Under the pieces are notes generated by a model. It had not been told where the DNA came from and did no database searches. It worked only from the letters and a program-made list of their open reading frames with translations. From Wurfbainia villosa (taxonomy: Eukaryota > Streptophyta > Magnoliopsida > Zingiberales > Zingiberaceae): a stretch of 64,000 nt of DNA. Position numbers and translations under genes: made by a program. This document shows, one piece after another, positions 34,112-46,658 of the stretch. Where the stretch lies: positions 68,968,325-69,032,324 of the forward strand of contig CM046005.1 in NCBI GenBank assembly GCA_025175895.1. Direction: 5' to 3'. Each line of letters begins with the position of its first letter. Within the stretch, counting starts at the first letter, position 1.

Positions 34112-35147
34112 CAAAACCATTGCATATTTTATTTTAATTTTTAGAATGGCTAGATAGGGAAAATAGTTAGTCAACTCTTGATAACATAGTATCAAGACGC
34201 GGTGAGATGATAGTACGTTAGGGAAATAAAGTCTCGTGTATTCGAGCTAGATAAGGCGTATCTAGCTTGATGCACTTGACCGAGTGGAACTAGCTGAAGC
34301 TACCTCGCCGTATCCTAAACTAGTTAGACCAAGAAATAACCCTAAGTGACTTAAGTGATATTTTCTTGAATTTGGCTTTGTCTAAGGAAGTGGTCGTTGT
34401 TCTGATCAAAGAAGGCCCTTGTGCCTCGCCACGACCTGGAAGCCAATTTCTCGAAAAGTTACTTAACGATCTAAAGGTTAAATCTGAATCTAACCCAAGG
34501 TTGACTATCTTTAATCAATTTAAAATCATCTCACAAAACATATAAGGTGAACAAATTCTGAGACACATAGAATGGGTGAGATGTTAAGGATAATTGAAAT
34601 ATAACCTCTTCAAAATACTACTTATTTTCTCAACTATTGTACTTAACAACTCTTAGGCCAAAGTTTAGCACCCCCTACATCTCTTATTCTTCATATATTT
34701 GACTAAGGGGGAAAGCAAACTAACCCTAAGGGTTATATTACAAACCTTTAGATTATTGGTGCAGAGGGACACACCTCGAACCAATCTATCTAATTACTGC
34801 TAGACGCATGCTTGGACTCATAGCTAATTTATCTTGATGCATGCATATACCATATTGTTTTTAAACCCCTATTTTATATAACAAACTCCAATTTTACATA
34901 ACAAACCCCAACATTTGTTTTGATTTATGGCAAAAGGGGGAGAAGAGCAAAAGTTAAGGGGGAGTAACACAAAATTTATTTAATTTTGAAAACTAAAGTA
35001 TCTCTTTCAAAACTCACCTAGGGTTAAGGGGGAGTTTTGGTTAAGGGGGAGTTTTTGAAAATGACATTCATCATCTACTATACTTGTTTTATGCTTTAAT
35101 GTCCCTTAACTTTGTGTTGGTTTGCCATAGATCAAAAAGGGAGAGAT
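34112..35147 (+). other. 3' non-coding region of element B
   Basis: About 1 kb with no pol and no supported gene. It has the inverted repeat at 34527-34583, several GGGGGAG purine runs (near 34928, 34957, 35026, 35042) and the polypurine tract AAAAAGGGAGAGAT before 35148. Confidence 0.85.
34527..34583 (+). repeat. Conserved inverted repeat, element B
   Basis: CATCTCAC (34527-34534) and GTGAGATG (34576-34583), 8 complementary bases. The sequence between differs from the copies in other families, so the arms are what is conserved. Confidence 0.65.
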
Positions 35148-36221
35148 TGTTGGTACAGGGGCACCAGATAATCGAACCTATGTTTTGATTATGGCAAAGA
35201 CACAAAGTTAAGTTTACATCGTTATCTCACGAGCTAAATCGAGTATGCAGAAAAATACTAAAGCTAGAGCTAAAGGCTAGCGACACCCGGAGGAAGCTGC
35301 GGTGGTCGGGCGACACTCGAGTGACTTCGGAGGGAGCCGAAGGAATCAAGTGGAAGGCCGGAAGCGAAAGCGACACAGTAAGAATCGAGGTAAGCTCGTG
35401 TGAGTGAGAGATGGTAAGGTCATGTCCTCTGTACGGGGACGCCCGTAGGCGGCGATCCGACTAAGACTTCTTGTGGAAGGTCTAGGTCGAGATCGGACGG
35501 TTAGAAACCATAGTATTTATCATTTTTCGAGCTAACCTCTCACTGCAGTGTGGCGGTGGCGATCAAGCTACTGGACATGGGGTAGTCGATCGATGCTCAT
35601 CATCGGTCGGTGATGGAGAGTATCATCGATCGATGGCGATGAATCAGCCCTTGCGCTAGGTCAAAACGGATAAGGTTTGATGCGGCCACTTCGCGATAAA
35701 ATTTATACAACTTCGTGATCTGTTCCGAAATATGAGGAGACAAATTCAGAGGCCAAAATCTATAAAAGGAGGGGAGGATTCCAACTCCAAAGTACATCAA
35801 GTTTATTCTCAAGTGCTCCTACAACGTCAACACTCCAACGCCGTCATAACACCGACGCGACGACAAATTCAAATCTCCATCGTCGGCAGCAGTAGCAAGT
35901 AATTGTTTTTATTGTATTCTTTGTTTTAATCGTAATGAGGTGAGGTAGGTTTGTTGCCTCATCCTCGTACTTCCGATTTTGTGATCGTTGTCTCCTACCT
36001 CCAACGAGGAGGAGACATTATAGTGCTTTGCCCTCCGTACGCGGTCTAGGATCGATAGGGCCTTGGAGTAGCAACCGCTGGGTTGTGAACCAAGTAAAAT
36101 AAACGTGTCTCTTTATTTTCTGCTGTGATTACTCATTTAATTGTCCACTCGAACAAAACAAACGAAAAGATTTATGATCGCTATTCACCCCCCCCCTCTA
36201 GCGAATCTTCTCAATCCAACA
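35148..36221 (+). repeat. 3' LTR of element B
   Basis: 1074 bp, TGTTGGTACAGGGG to ATCCAACA. Nearly the same as the 5' LTR except around 35535-35645, where CAGTCGACTG motifs are replaced by GATCGATC-like sequence. TATA box 35760-35769. Confidence 0.95.
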
Positions 36222-37688
36222 GACTTCCCTTGTGACCTTGACTTTCCTAGACCTAATTTGTGTTCCATAATCAAATGGAACACTATGATAAGCCACCTTA
36301 AGCTTAGGTTTGTGACCCAAACTCTTCTTTCCCTTGGTTAACTTTTCTCTCTTTGGCCCTAGGTGTTGACTCTTGGTCCTAGACTCTTGACTTTGACCAT
36401 TTGACCCTTTTAGTTGATTTTGCATAATCTTGAGGGTCTTCTCAAGTTTTTCAAGCCTTGACCTCAAGGCTTGATTTTCAACCTCTAATTGCCCAATTTT
36501 AAAATTTTGACTTGGTCTTTAGGCATGGTTCTTCCTAGGCATATGCCTGGTCCATTTAGGATTGAAACCTAAGTGCTCTTGCACCTTTCTAATTGTCTCC
36601 CTAGGTAGAATTAGTCTAGAGTTATTTGACCTAGGTTTGTCCTTAGATAAATTGTTTTTAGGAACATTAGTCCTAAATTTCTCCTTATTTTCAAAATAAA
36701 CATTCTTAGCTCCTAAACAAAAATATTTATTGCCCCTAGCATGCTTTTCATGATAAATAGCAAGTGAATTGAAATTCCTAGCATGCTTTTGTCTATCAAA
36801 TTTAGAAGGTGCATTATTAACTTTTAGCTTAGGGATTGCATTAGAAGCTCCCCCTACATGTGATACTCCCTCTTGAGTCTTCTTGCTCCCCCTAGAGCAT
36901 TGACTCCTATAGTGCCCCTTTTGATGGCACTTGAAGCAAATGATGTGCTCCTTGCTCCTTTGACTTTGAGCACCGGTATCCTTGACTTTTGGCGCCGGTG
37001 GACTTTTCTTGACCCTCTTTGGACACTTACTCTTGTAGTGTCCTTACTCCCTACACTCAAAACATATTATATGATTTTTGACTCTAGCCACAATGTTTGA
37101 GTTACCTAGGTCAATGGTGGAATTTTGAGCTTTTTCTCAATCGGATGTGGATGATTCTTCTTGAGGTTGCTCCGGTGTAGAAGCTCTAGTTTCCTCCCCC
37201 TCAATCCTAGAGGTGGAGGTCTCTTCGAATTCCATCTTTTCTACTTCTTCTTCCTCCGATCCGGAAGTTGACTCCTCACTTTCTTGTGAGGATGTTGAAA
37301 TTTCTTCTTCGGTCTCCTCCTCTTCCAAGTCTTCTTCTTGTGCCGAGTGAGACTCCTCATGAAATCTTGCTAACTTGCTCCATATCTCCTTGGCATCCAT
37401 GTAATCCCCTAGCTTGCACAAAATGTCATTAGGTATCAAATCTTCTAAAAGCTTTGTTACCTTGACTTCGGTTTTGAACTTGAGACGTTGCTCTTGTGTC
37501 CACTTCTTCAACTTCAAGACGTTTTCCTTCTTATCCCTAGGGGGTTCAAAGCCTTCTACAAGGATGAACCAATCCTCTATATCCATCATCAAGAATGTCT
37601 CCATTCTTGCTCTCCACGCTGGAAAGTCTTCTCGGTCGTATAGTGGTGGAGTGTTGATGTCCCATCCAAGCTTGTCTTTGAATTCCAT
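36222..37688 (-). pseudogene. gag: Gag of element A, N-terminal and middle part
   Basis: ATG at 37688 begins a peptide starting MEFKDKLGWDINTPPLYDRE, homologous to gag of C throughout. The capsid region ends near 37380, followed by an acidic Glu/Ser-rich stretch ending in TGA at 37137-37139. Two zinc knuckles (about 37060-36900) remain, the first with a stop inside, the second as CFKCHQKGHYRSQC. A coiled-coil segment (LEKLEKTLKIMQNQ) near 36440 and a basic tail reach the B insertion site at 36222. At least three stops break the frame. Confidence 0.88.
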
Positions 37689-37740
37689 CTTGTTCCCTCT
37701 AGCGTGCTCCCTTAGTTATTCAGCTTAGAAGAGCGGCCTC

Positions 37741-37752
37741 GCTCTGATACCA
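37741..37752 (-). other. Primer-binding site of element A
   Basis: Minus-strand TGGTATCAGAGC, two bases from the 5' LTR at 37755; initiator tRNA-Met complement. Confidence 0.93.
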
Positions 37753-37754
37753 CT

Positions 37755-39238
37755 TGAAGGAGATCGTTGGAACGCTAGAGGGGGGGTGAATAGCTTGTTA
37801 TCGTTGCTCGATGGAAATCGTTCGTGTTCGTCTACAAACTTTGTTAGCGCGCAGCAGAATAATAATAAAGCGATAATGAAATAGACAAACACAACACAAC
37901 ATGAGGATATAACGTGGTTCAGAACTGAACAGTTCCTACTCCACTGATCGAGCTCTAAAGAGCTCTAGCGATGCTACAAACACACCACTATGCAAACATG
38001 CCTTCTCAACACAAGTCGAAGGTGGAGAAACCTCGTACAATTGATTACAACAATAATACGAAAGACAAACAAGCAAATACAATGCAAATACGAAAACAAG
38101 TAAAGAGAATTTTATAACACTTTGCTTTTGATTGCTTGAATGCTTGGTAGCTTGGATTTGCACTTGGAGACCCTGATTTGCAGCAGCAAATCACCCCAAA
38201 AGCCCTCAAGAAACCATTGTGTTTTCGTCCTTCACGAGCTCCATTTAAAGCTTCAACCTATGCTGGAAATCACCGATCAGTCGACTGCTCGGGACCATCC
38301 GTCGACTGATGCCACTGTTGTCGTGAGACAATGGCTAGATCCACGCTGGAAAAATCCAACGAATCCAACATCAGTCGACTGATTATGACCATCAGTCGAC
38401 TGTTTGAGTCTCCACTCGACTGCTAACCCCAGCAGTCGAGTCAAACTCCATTCTGTGCCCGAAAAATTGAGCACCAGTCCGATCACAAGATCGATCGCCA
38501 CATCCGGCGATCATCGCTAGGCCAATTCGTAGTCAAACCCTAGTTGACTTCGATCCGGTGATCATATATGGCAGATCATTGGAACACCTCAAACATGAGG
38601 TTTTAACCCAAGTATGGTTTCCCCATACTTGCTAGACCACCCTTAGCCTAGACCTAAGCCTTCTAGCCACCTCCGTCAGCCTCATGCCTTTCGGATCCCT
38701 CCAAGTCATCCATGACTTATTCATCCATTGCACTAGCTTTCAGATGCTTCCATCGGCTATGTCATGCTAACGGTGTCTACACCGCCAAGGCACATTGGAC
38801 TTACACTGCCAAGACTCCGCTTGGACTTTACGCCGCCAACCATTGGACTTATGCTGCCAAAACTCCCGCTTGGACTTTACGCCGCCAATATCAAACCCCT
38901 TGGACTTCTCAAATGCCAAGACTCAAGCTTGGACTTTCCTTGCCAACCCATGTTGGACTTTCCATGGCAAGACCCATGCTTGGTCTTTTCCATGTTTTCA
39001 TGCCAAGACCCATGCTTGGACTTTTCTTTGCCAACCCATGTTGGACTTTCCATTGCCAAGACCCATGCTTGGACTTTCCCAAATGCCAAGTGTCCCACTT
39101 GGACTTTCCATGCCAAGTACCCAAGACTTGGACTTTCCCATGACAATCACATTATCATATATTTTTGTCGAACATCAAAACATCTCTTGAGTCAAGTCGA
39201 GTCCTGGTCAATCGTGACATGGGCCCATTGCACCAACA
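37755..39238 (-). repeat. 5' LTR of element A
   Basis: 1484 bp, TGAAGGAGAT to CACCAACA, same layout as 27448-28935: CAGTCGAC-type motifs at 38276-38430 and the minisatellite at 38790-39145. Open frames here (38712-39285 and the opposite strand) reflect the repeats. Confidence 0.93.
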
Positions 39239-39243
39239 AACTC

Positions 39244-40623
39244 GTCCAGCCTCCACATTTGGCGGTTGCATTCCTGATGAAGTAGTAGAGTGCCTCCACT
39301 CTGGTTGAATATGACTATGTGATACTGCCACCAGAGGTTGAATCTGCTGCGAAGGCATAATATACCCCTGCGAGTTGGCTGGTAAATACCGCTGAGTAGG
39401 CATCCCTGAATAATAAATCTCTGGAGCTGTAGGATAGTGAGTAACTGCCGACATCCCTGAAGAGTCACTCCCCTGTATATGATACAGCTGTGCCTAAGGA
39501 GGTATTGGCTGCTTCTGACTATATGTCTGTGTCCTTGGCGCTATCCTCTGCTGATGATGCTGACTAAACCTCTTTCCTTTGTTCGAGTTATCTAAAAACT
39601 CCAACTGTGCTTTCAGAGTACACTCTCAACTAGTATGCCCTGGATGCTTGCAGTAATAGAAAACATCCTGATCTAAGGGACACTCTGAAACTCTATTGCT
39701 TCTAGACCCACATCTATGACACCCAGTCATATGCCCGCTCTTACGGTTCTTCTGAGAACGTCCAAAATATCCAAAAGCTGGTCGCTTCCCTTTTTGTGAT
39801 CTAGATGACCCTTCCGTAATACCGTGAGAAGCTCCACTCCGATCTTGCTTCTTCTAAGTCTCACTAGATGAATCCTGATTCTACTGCTTACTCTGTGACA
39901 TCTGCTTCTCAACCTCCTCCTTTGCAATCTGCTGAGAAGTCATCTCAATAAAAATAGCCCTAACCAATGCCTCTCTATAGGAGTTAATAGAAGATCCAGA
40001 CATCATGGATCGAATATATGCAACCAAGCTCTGAGTAAACTGGAACATTTGATCCCCATCCTACGTCACCAAGTGAGGGCGGAATTCAACAAGTCTGGTA
40101 AATTCCGCGTTGTATTCCATAACATGTCATCTTGCTTAAGGCTCAAGAACTCCTAACGACGAGCCATAGAGAAAGCGGAAGGAAAATATTGCCTCCAAAA
40201 AGCATCTCGGAAGACTGACCAGGTAATCTCGCGCTCCCCAATTAGGGTTTTCTGCATCTTCCACCAGGTAACTACCTGATCCTAGAGGTGGTATGCAACT
40301 AAGCCCACTTTCTCCTCGTCCGTACAACTCACATACTCGAAAGTGTCTTCCAAATTATCCAGCCAAGCCCGAGCAATCCATGGGTCAGACTCCCCTCGGA
40401 ACAAAGTAAATCGATCCTTGACTGAACGTGCCAATACGAGTATACGAGCCTTATCTCTGACCCAACTAGAATCCCCAGCTGTCGGCACAGTCGATGGTAA
40501 ATTTGGATTTTGATATTCTGAACCTCCACTAGGGGAATGACGTGGCCCTTCCTGGTCGATAGGTCCATCGGTAGTAGGTCGCTTTGGTGGACGACCCCTA
40601 GCACGAGTCCGAATAGGTGCCAT
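39244..40623 (-). pseudogene. gag: Gypsy gag (element G)
   Basis: The frame opens at ATG 40623 with a basic start MAPIRTRARGRPPKRP; the capsid part then reads RFTLFRGESDPWIARAWLDNLEDTF, the usual chromovirus gag pattern, and stops at 40282. Downstream homologous sequence is broken by stops. Degenerate zinc-knuckle remnants lie at about 39730-39610 (CHRCG, then YYCKHPGHTS before a stop). Protease follows on the far side of element A at 27442. Confidence 0.82.
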
Positions 40624-40827
40624 AATACCATCTGTCTACACCTGCTGAACAACTTAAATAAGTATTTAACCAGAAGATATAATGTGTCAAGAATTCTTAC
40701 TTTGTACAACTTGGAGCTCATGTCGCTGTCAATCTCATCTCACAAAAACCAAAACCAAACCAAATTGAAACGACTTACGAGGTCCAAAATCCGACGAAAA
40801 TCATTATTGCATGGCATCGCAACCTTG

Positions 40828-40839
40828 GCTCTAATACCA
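40828..40839 (-). other. Primer-binding site of gypsy element G
   Basis: Minus-strand TGGTATTAGAGC, one base different from the initiator tRNA-Met complement. It marks the inner end of the 5' LTR near 40842; the exact LTR end is not clear because no CA dinucleotide abuts it. Confidence 0.75.
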
Positions 40840-40841
40840 AT

Positions 40842-43567
40842 AAAATTCACACCCCGGGGTATACTCCGTCCTGCCAACAGATGATACCCCCTTATGACAA
40901 TAAAATATACATAGCCAGATAGTCACAGCCAACACAACACATATGAAATACATGTAATCGATAGCGGAAGACAACCACAATAAGAGTTATAAACTCAACG
41001 ATAAATGCATACCGGTATGCCTGACCACAAATTAAAAGAAATCCCACAATGACATCGAAAAAGAAAACACAATCTCCACAAATAACCAACAATACTATCT
41101 CCATAAGAATCCAAGTCCATAATGAGATACATACAATAAACGAAAATCAGGACCCTCGGAAAAGAGATGGGATAGGATCAACTGGCGAAGCTCCAAGTCC
41201 AACAAGAAGTCTTCTACCTGCCACCTGGGTGACAAGAAATCCAGGGTCTATGGTGGTAAGTATAAAACTCAGCGATAATATAAGAGATAGTGCATGAACA
41301 ATATATAAGCTATGGAGATCAACGGAATACAGTCTAAAGATACAACAGACATTCACCAATATGATCATAATCAATGCATAAACCAACTAGCCAACCGAAT
41401 GTAATATAATGTACTGGCATACCTGAAGTCTTCAACAACTCCACATATATCATCCAGAACATGTATACAGTAACATAACCCGTATAACATACAAAGTCAA
41501 TACCACACCTGTGACCAACACCCAGCCATATGAACAGTATATAAACACATGAAATAACAACCTGGTCCATCCTATACTATAACATGACACTAATCAAATA
41601 CATACCACAGTCTGAACCAACATGTACCTCATGTTCAACACACAACAGTATAGAATATGCAAATGGCATGTAATATGATGTACAAGCATATGCAGCAATC
41701 ATAGCTCAATCAAATGCAGTATCTCACAGGAATATGTAAAATATATATCAAAATACACGTATATATATATATACACCCAGCAATGCATATACATGGTCAT
41801 GTCTGCGGACCCTACGCACAACCCTATTATGGCTTGGGTGGAACGACATGATAACTATTCCAACTCCAACTACCACTACTCTCAAGTGGTCGAATGGTTA
41901 GTATGAGTAAGTAGCTAACAGCCAAAAAGTTATATGCTACACCATGGGGGTCCCTACTGCTAGTCGCTCCGTCACTACCCATGAGTGGTCGAGCACCGCA
42001 TATAGGAGAACTGCACACAACTCCAACTACTACCATCTATAGTGGTCGAGTGTGCAACTCCAACTACCACCCTCAACAGTGGCCAAGTACACAACTCCAG
42101 ATACCACCAACTATAGTGGTTGAGTGCGGCACAACAAATAATCTGCAATCAACCCTGCTACTACTATCCTGAGTGGTTGAGGAGGCAGGATTACTGATGA
42201 CTCATCTCAACCACAAGGGAGACCTAGTTGACAGCATGCATGCAATGTAAAAATGCACAGCTCCACACACATAACTCCGCAACACACTCTCTATCATACA
42301 GAGAGTCATAGTCAACAAAAAATCAATCATGCAAGGACCTCCAGTCCACAACCACATACCGACAACAACCCATTTATCTATGCACAGATGACAAGATCCA
42401 CCATAGATGTATAACGTAAATATGTACGATACAACAATCGACTCCACCATCAAAATTATCACCAAACCCCAAATGTAACACGATGAATAAAGCTGAGTCC
42501 ATAATTGTGCCCTAGTAACATGCACTTAAATGAACATCCATAGGTCGACTTACAATAGAATATGTAATTCATATCAGTGATAAACGAACGTTGAATTAAC
42601 AACAACACATCTCAAAGATCAAAGGCTATGTAATAAGCACATGATTAAATAAGAGTGGAATCAAGATAAAGGTATCATCATCAATATAAATTCATGCACT
42701 AGATTCAACAACTATCTGACCAAGGTAGGGATTACCCACTTGAAAAGAAGCACGTGACAATAATACTCATGCCCATGGACTTGCCTCATATCCCAAACCT
42801 GTAGATATTATCAACTACGGTTAAATTCAAGTACCTAACAAATATACAAATTAACTACTACATCGTTCCTATATACACATCCTTTTATCGAATACGAGTT
42901 AGAAACCCTGATCACACACTCCTTACACATCTCCCAGATCCACATTCGTCCCTCTACCACTAATTCACATCCAACCCATTCACAGACTCATTCGCAACAT
43001 AACAGAGCATCACACCAAGTTTTCTTCACTCATTCATAGCCCCCACAATAGGGAACAAATAGAGTATCCCATACACACACATCCACCACATCAACCTCAC
43101 CACAACATCTACGCCGATCAGCCTAACAACACAGTCAAAACATAGGTCAATACACATCTCACCTCAAGATCAATCCACACCACAACTCCACAGCTACTCT
43201 TCTTCTTCTCTCAATCACAATCGGCCAAATCTCCAACACCATCCACCATCTAGCATGCTCCATCGAAAGAAACCCACATCCAGATCTCAATGCATCGACA
43301 ACAACAGAATCTACAACTAGCAGATGAAAGGAGAGAGTAGATCAAGCTTACCATCTTTAGAACTTCACCGGCAGTAATCCTCCCCTTATCCCCCGTTCAC
43401 CGGAGCAACCAACGCTCAAAACCACTGCCCAACACCAGATCCAAGCTAAAATGATGGAAATTACAGCTGTAAATAGATCTCGTCCAAGATCGAGGAGAGG
43501 ATCATCACTTACCTAGCTCCGGCGACGATCGGGAAAAGAATCCACAACCTGGTAGCCGCCACCCACT
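40842..43567 (-). repeat. 5' LTR of gypsy element G, main part
   Basis: Aligns with the 3' LTR (21226-23575) from 41247 upward. Positions 40842-41246 are present only here. It includes the hairpin-bearing tandem units at 41860-42185. It is interrupted at 43567 by element C and continues at 52227. Combined length is about 3.1 kb. No gene is seen. Confidence 0.85.
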
Positions 43568-44949
43568 TGTAGGATATTTGGGGCCGCTAGAGGGGGGTCA
43601 ATAGCATAGAATTCGTTCGTAGTTGGAATTCTATCGTGGTCGTTTCTACAATTTCGTTAGTATGTAGCGGAAATAGAAATAATACAATAACGAAATAAGA
43701 CAAACACAACAAGAACACGAGTATGTAACGTGGTTCGGAACCGTACGATTCCTACTCCACGGATCGAGCTCTACGAGCTCTAGTAATGCACACGCAACCA
43801 CTAATAAACACTCCTTCTCGGAACAATCTGGAGGTGGAGAAACCTCGTACAAGATGATTACAACAATAATCAAATAGATACAAGCAAATACGATAATGAA
43901 ATACAAATGAAAGTAAAGGAAAACACTTTACAAGAGCTTTTGATTGCTTGATCTTTGATTGCCTTGAACTAGCTTTGAAGGACTGGAAAGCACCAACTTT
44001 CCCCTTCAATTTCGCCCAAAAAAATCCCTGTCTTTTCCTCCATCACGAGCTCCTTTTATAGCTTCAACCTGTGCTGGAAAAGGTCGATCAGTCGACTGCT
44101 CGGGACCATCAGTCGACTGATCACACTGTTGCTGTGAGACAACGGTGTAATCCACACTAGAAAAATCCAACGGCTAGGACATCAGTTGACTGATCAAACA
44201 CATCAGTCGACTGATGAAGCATCACTCGACCGCTTGTCCCAGCGGTCGAGTGAGACTCCATTCTGTGCCCTAAAATCCGAGAATCAGTCGACTGATCACA
44301 CGATCAGTCGACTGCTCGTCCAATCAGTCGACTGCCCACCTATGACAGTCGACTGCTAGGGCAATTTTCGCAGTCAAACCCTAGTTGACTATGCCAGTCG
44401 ACTGCCACATGGCATCAGTCGACTGGCACACCTCAAATATGAGGTTTTAACCCAAGTATGGTGTCCCCATACTTGCTAGACCACCCTTAGCCTAGACCTA
44501 AGCCTTCTAGCCACCTCCATCAGCCTCACGCCTCTCGGATCCCTCCAAGTCATCCATGACTTGTTCATCCATCGTGCTAGCCTTCAGGTGCTTCCATCAG
44601 CTATGTCATGCTAACGGTGTCTACACCGCCAAGGCACATTGGACTTACGCCGCCAAGACTCCCGCTTGGACTTTACGCCATCAATATCAAACCCCTTGGA
44701 CTTCACAAGTGCCAAGACTCAAGCTTAGACTTTCCCTTGCCAACCCATGTTGGACTCTCCATACCAAGTACCCATGACTTGGACTTTTCTTGCCAAGACC
44801 CATGCTTGGACTTTTCCCAAATGCCAAGTGTCCCACTTGGACTTTCCCATGACAATCACATTGTCATATGTTTTTGTCGAAACATCAAAATATCACTTGA
44901 GTTAAACTCGAGTCCTGGTCAATCGTGACCTGGGCCGATTGCACCAACA
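43568..44949 (-). repeat. 3' LTR of element C
   Basis: 1382 bp, TGTAGGATATTTGG to CACCAACA. It has many intact CAGTCGACTG motifs at 44085-44430, a minus-strand TATA box CTATAAAAGG (complement of 44052-44061) and the CCAAG/CTTGG minisatellite at 44630-44850. Confidence 0.94.
44052..44061 (-). promoter_or_regulatory. TATA box of element C 3' LTR
   Basis: Minus-strand CTATAAAAGG. The 5' LTR has the same box at the complement of 51334-51343. CAGTCGACTG motifs begin about 30 bases upstream of it. Confidence 0.8.
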
Positions 44950-46658
44950 ATCTCCCCCTTTTTGATGTTTGACAAAAACCAAACAAAACATTGAGTTAGA
45001 ACACTAACTCAAATCCCTTACCAATTATCCCAAATTGGTAATCTTAAACATTCTCCAAATGTTCTCCCCCAAACATTCTCCCCCTTTTTGACTAACATCA
45101 AAAAGGTCTTCTCTCCAAGGAGGTCAATGTCTCATGTCCCAATGAGATCTTACAATCTCCCCCTTGGTCTAAAAATACCTAGGATGCCTACCATCTTCCT
45201 AGCGATAAGTCCCATATCACTCAAGAGAGACAATCCTATACTCTCCTAATTTCCAAATTGGGTATGTGAAAAACTCATTTTTCCTTCCCATGAACCACCA
45301 TCCATCATACCATGATGGATACCTCCCCCTAAAGGCTTGCTCCCCCTTAACCATTGCACCAACAATGTCTTTGGGAAATCCCTAAGCCAATAGGAACTCT
45401 GAACCATCAAAGATAAGGTTAGAAGCTCAACATTGATCTTTCCAACACCTTAAATTTTATACAAACCCTAAACACCTCTCCAAATCCATAGCCAATGGAT
45501 TTTCACCCTTTATAATGCTTCCCAAGGCATATCCTAGGGTTAGGAGTGATTAGGGACCTTAACCGCAGCTGAAATCGGGTTAAACAAACCTACCCGATCG
45601 GTGATGTGTCCATCATCGGTCGGACGGCTAACAACATCCGAGTGATATCGCTGCGATCGAGTCCAACGCTGCCCATCGATCGCTACTGTAGAGATCGGAT
45701 AATAAACCCTGATTTTCAGATATCAGACTCGATTTTTGGAAATTGATAAGTAATTCTACGTAAATCAAAAAATCACGAAACTTGATACGTATATTACTTA
45801 TCACACATACAATCGGTGAAAAATTTTGGAAAAATATTTTTACCATGAAAATAGGAGATTGGTACAGAGTTAAAAAACTATTAAAACTTTAAAGTTTTTG
45901 ATCTACTTTGTATCAACTTCTACAATGATGATGGCTATCAAAAGATAGACTTCACCAAAGTTTTCTAAATTGATTTTAAAATGTTTTTGAAAACCTATTT
46001 TGAACCATGGTTTATTGGCTAAATATACATAACTGGTATATTATCTTTCCTTATGATTCTTGGTGATGATTAAAATAAGTTTGAGTTTATCTAGATGCAC
46101 TACCTATGCACCTTGAACCTAACTTATTATCCTAGCATCTCACATGTATCTAGGGTGTATAAATACACATACATGTCAATGTGATGTGAGATGTGGAGTT
46201 ATTCTCCCTAAATTAGGGTTTCATGCATTTTTCCAAGGCAACTCTACTTGATTCCCTTATAAATGGGACTACAAGTCATGCCATTATCCTTGAATCAATT
46301 TTAAAAAATTAAATGCATGAAATGATCATGGCATAAATGATATCAATAATAACGCATGGCCAATGATGTCATGGCATATGATATAATCTAAAAACAAACA
46401 TGACATCTAAAATAATCATAACCAATGACATGACATGTTATATGATAAGATGAAATTTCATGTCATGATATAGCAATTTTCATAAACCAATACATTAATA
46501 CAAGTACACACTCAAACACACATGATTTTCATAAACAGAAATTTCATTCAATTTAAAAAGATTTCAGTTTCTTACATCCAAAATAGAGATTTGATATGAT
46601 CAATCTCACTACAAAAACTGAAAAACAAAAAACAAAAAAAATCTAACATCCTCTAGAT
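44950..46658 (-). other. 3' non-coding region of element C
   Basis: AT-rich DNA between the accessory gene and the 3' LTR. It holds the inverted repeat 46193-46136, several purine runs and the polypurine tract CAAAAAGGGGGAGAT (complement of 44950-44964). No gene is seen. Confidence 0.82.
46136..46193 (-). repeat. Conserved inverted repeat, element C, downstream copy
   Basis: CATCTCACA (46136-46144) and TGTGAGATG (46185-46193), 9 perfect pairs, with inner GTGTATA/ACACAT pairing as in A and D. Confidence 0.68.

Larger units (their letters stand above)
31039..36221 (+). mobile_element. Gag-only Sirevirus-like element B
   Basis: Plus-strand element of 5183 bp: LTRs 31039-32095 and 35148-36221, primer-binding site 32098-32109, gag 32590-34111, non-coding 3' region, polypurine tract 35133-35147. 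The target duplication GACTT (31034-31038, 36222-36226) is perfect. It interrupts gag of element A. The gag belongs to a different subfamily from A, C and D but is like that of Y. No pol motif exists in the 1 kb after gag. Confidence 0.95.
27448..39238 (-). mobile_element. Gag-only Sirevirus-like element A (B nested inside)
   Basis: Minus-strand LTR element with LTRs 27448-28935 and 37755-39238, primer-binding site 37752-37741, one gag gene and about 1.85 kb of non-coding DNA before the polypurine tract. Without B (31039-36221) the internal region is about 3.6 kb and has no protease, integrase or RT. The flanking duplication is AACCC (27443-27447) and AACTC (39239-39243), one mismatch. It lies between gag and protease of G. 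Terminal-repeat elements with only a gag gene have been described in plants as TR-GAG; this fits that class. Confidence 0.92.
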
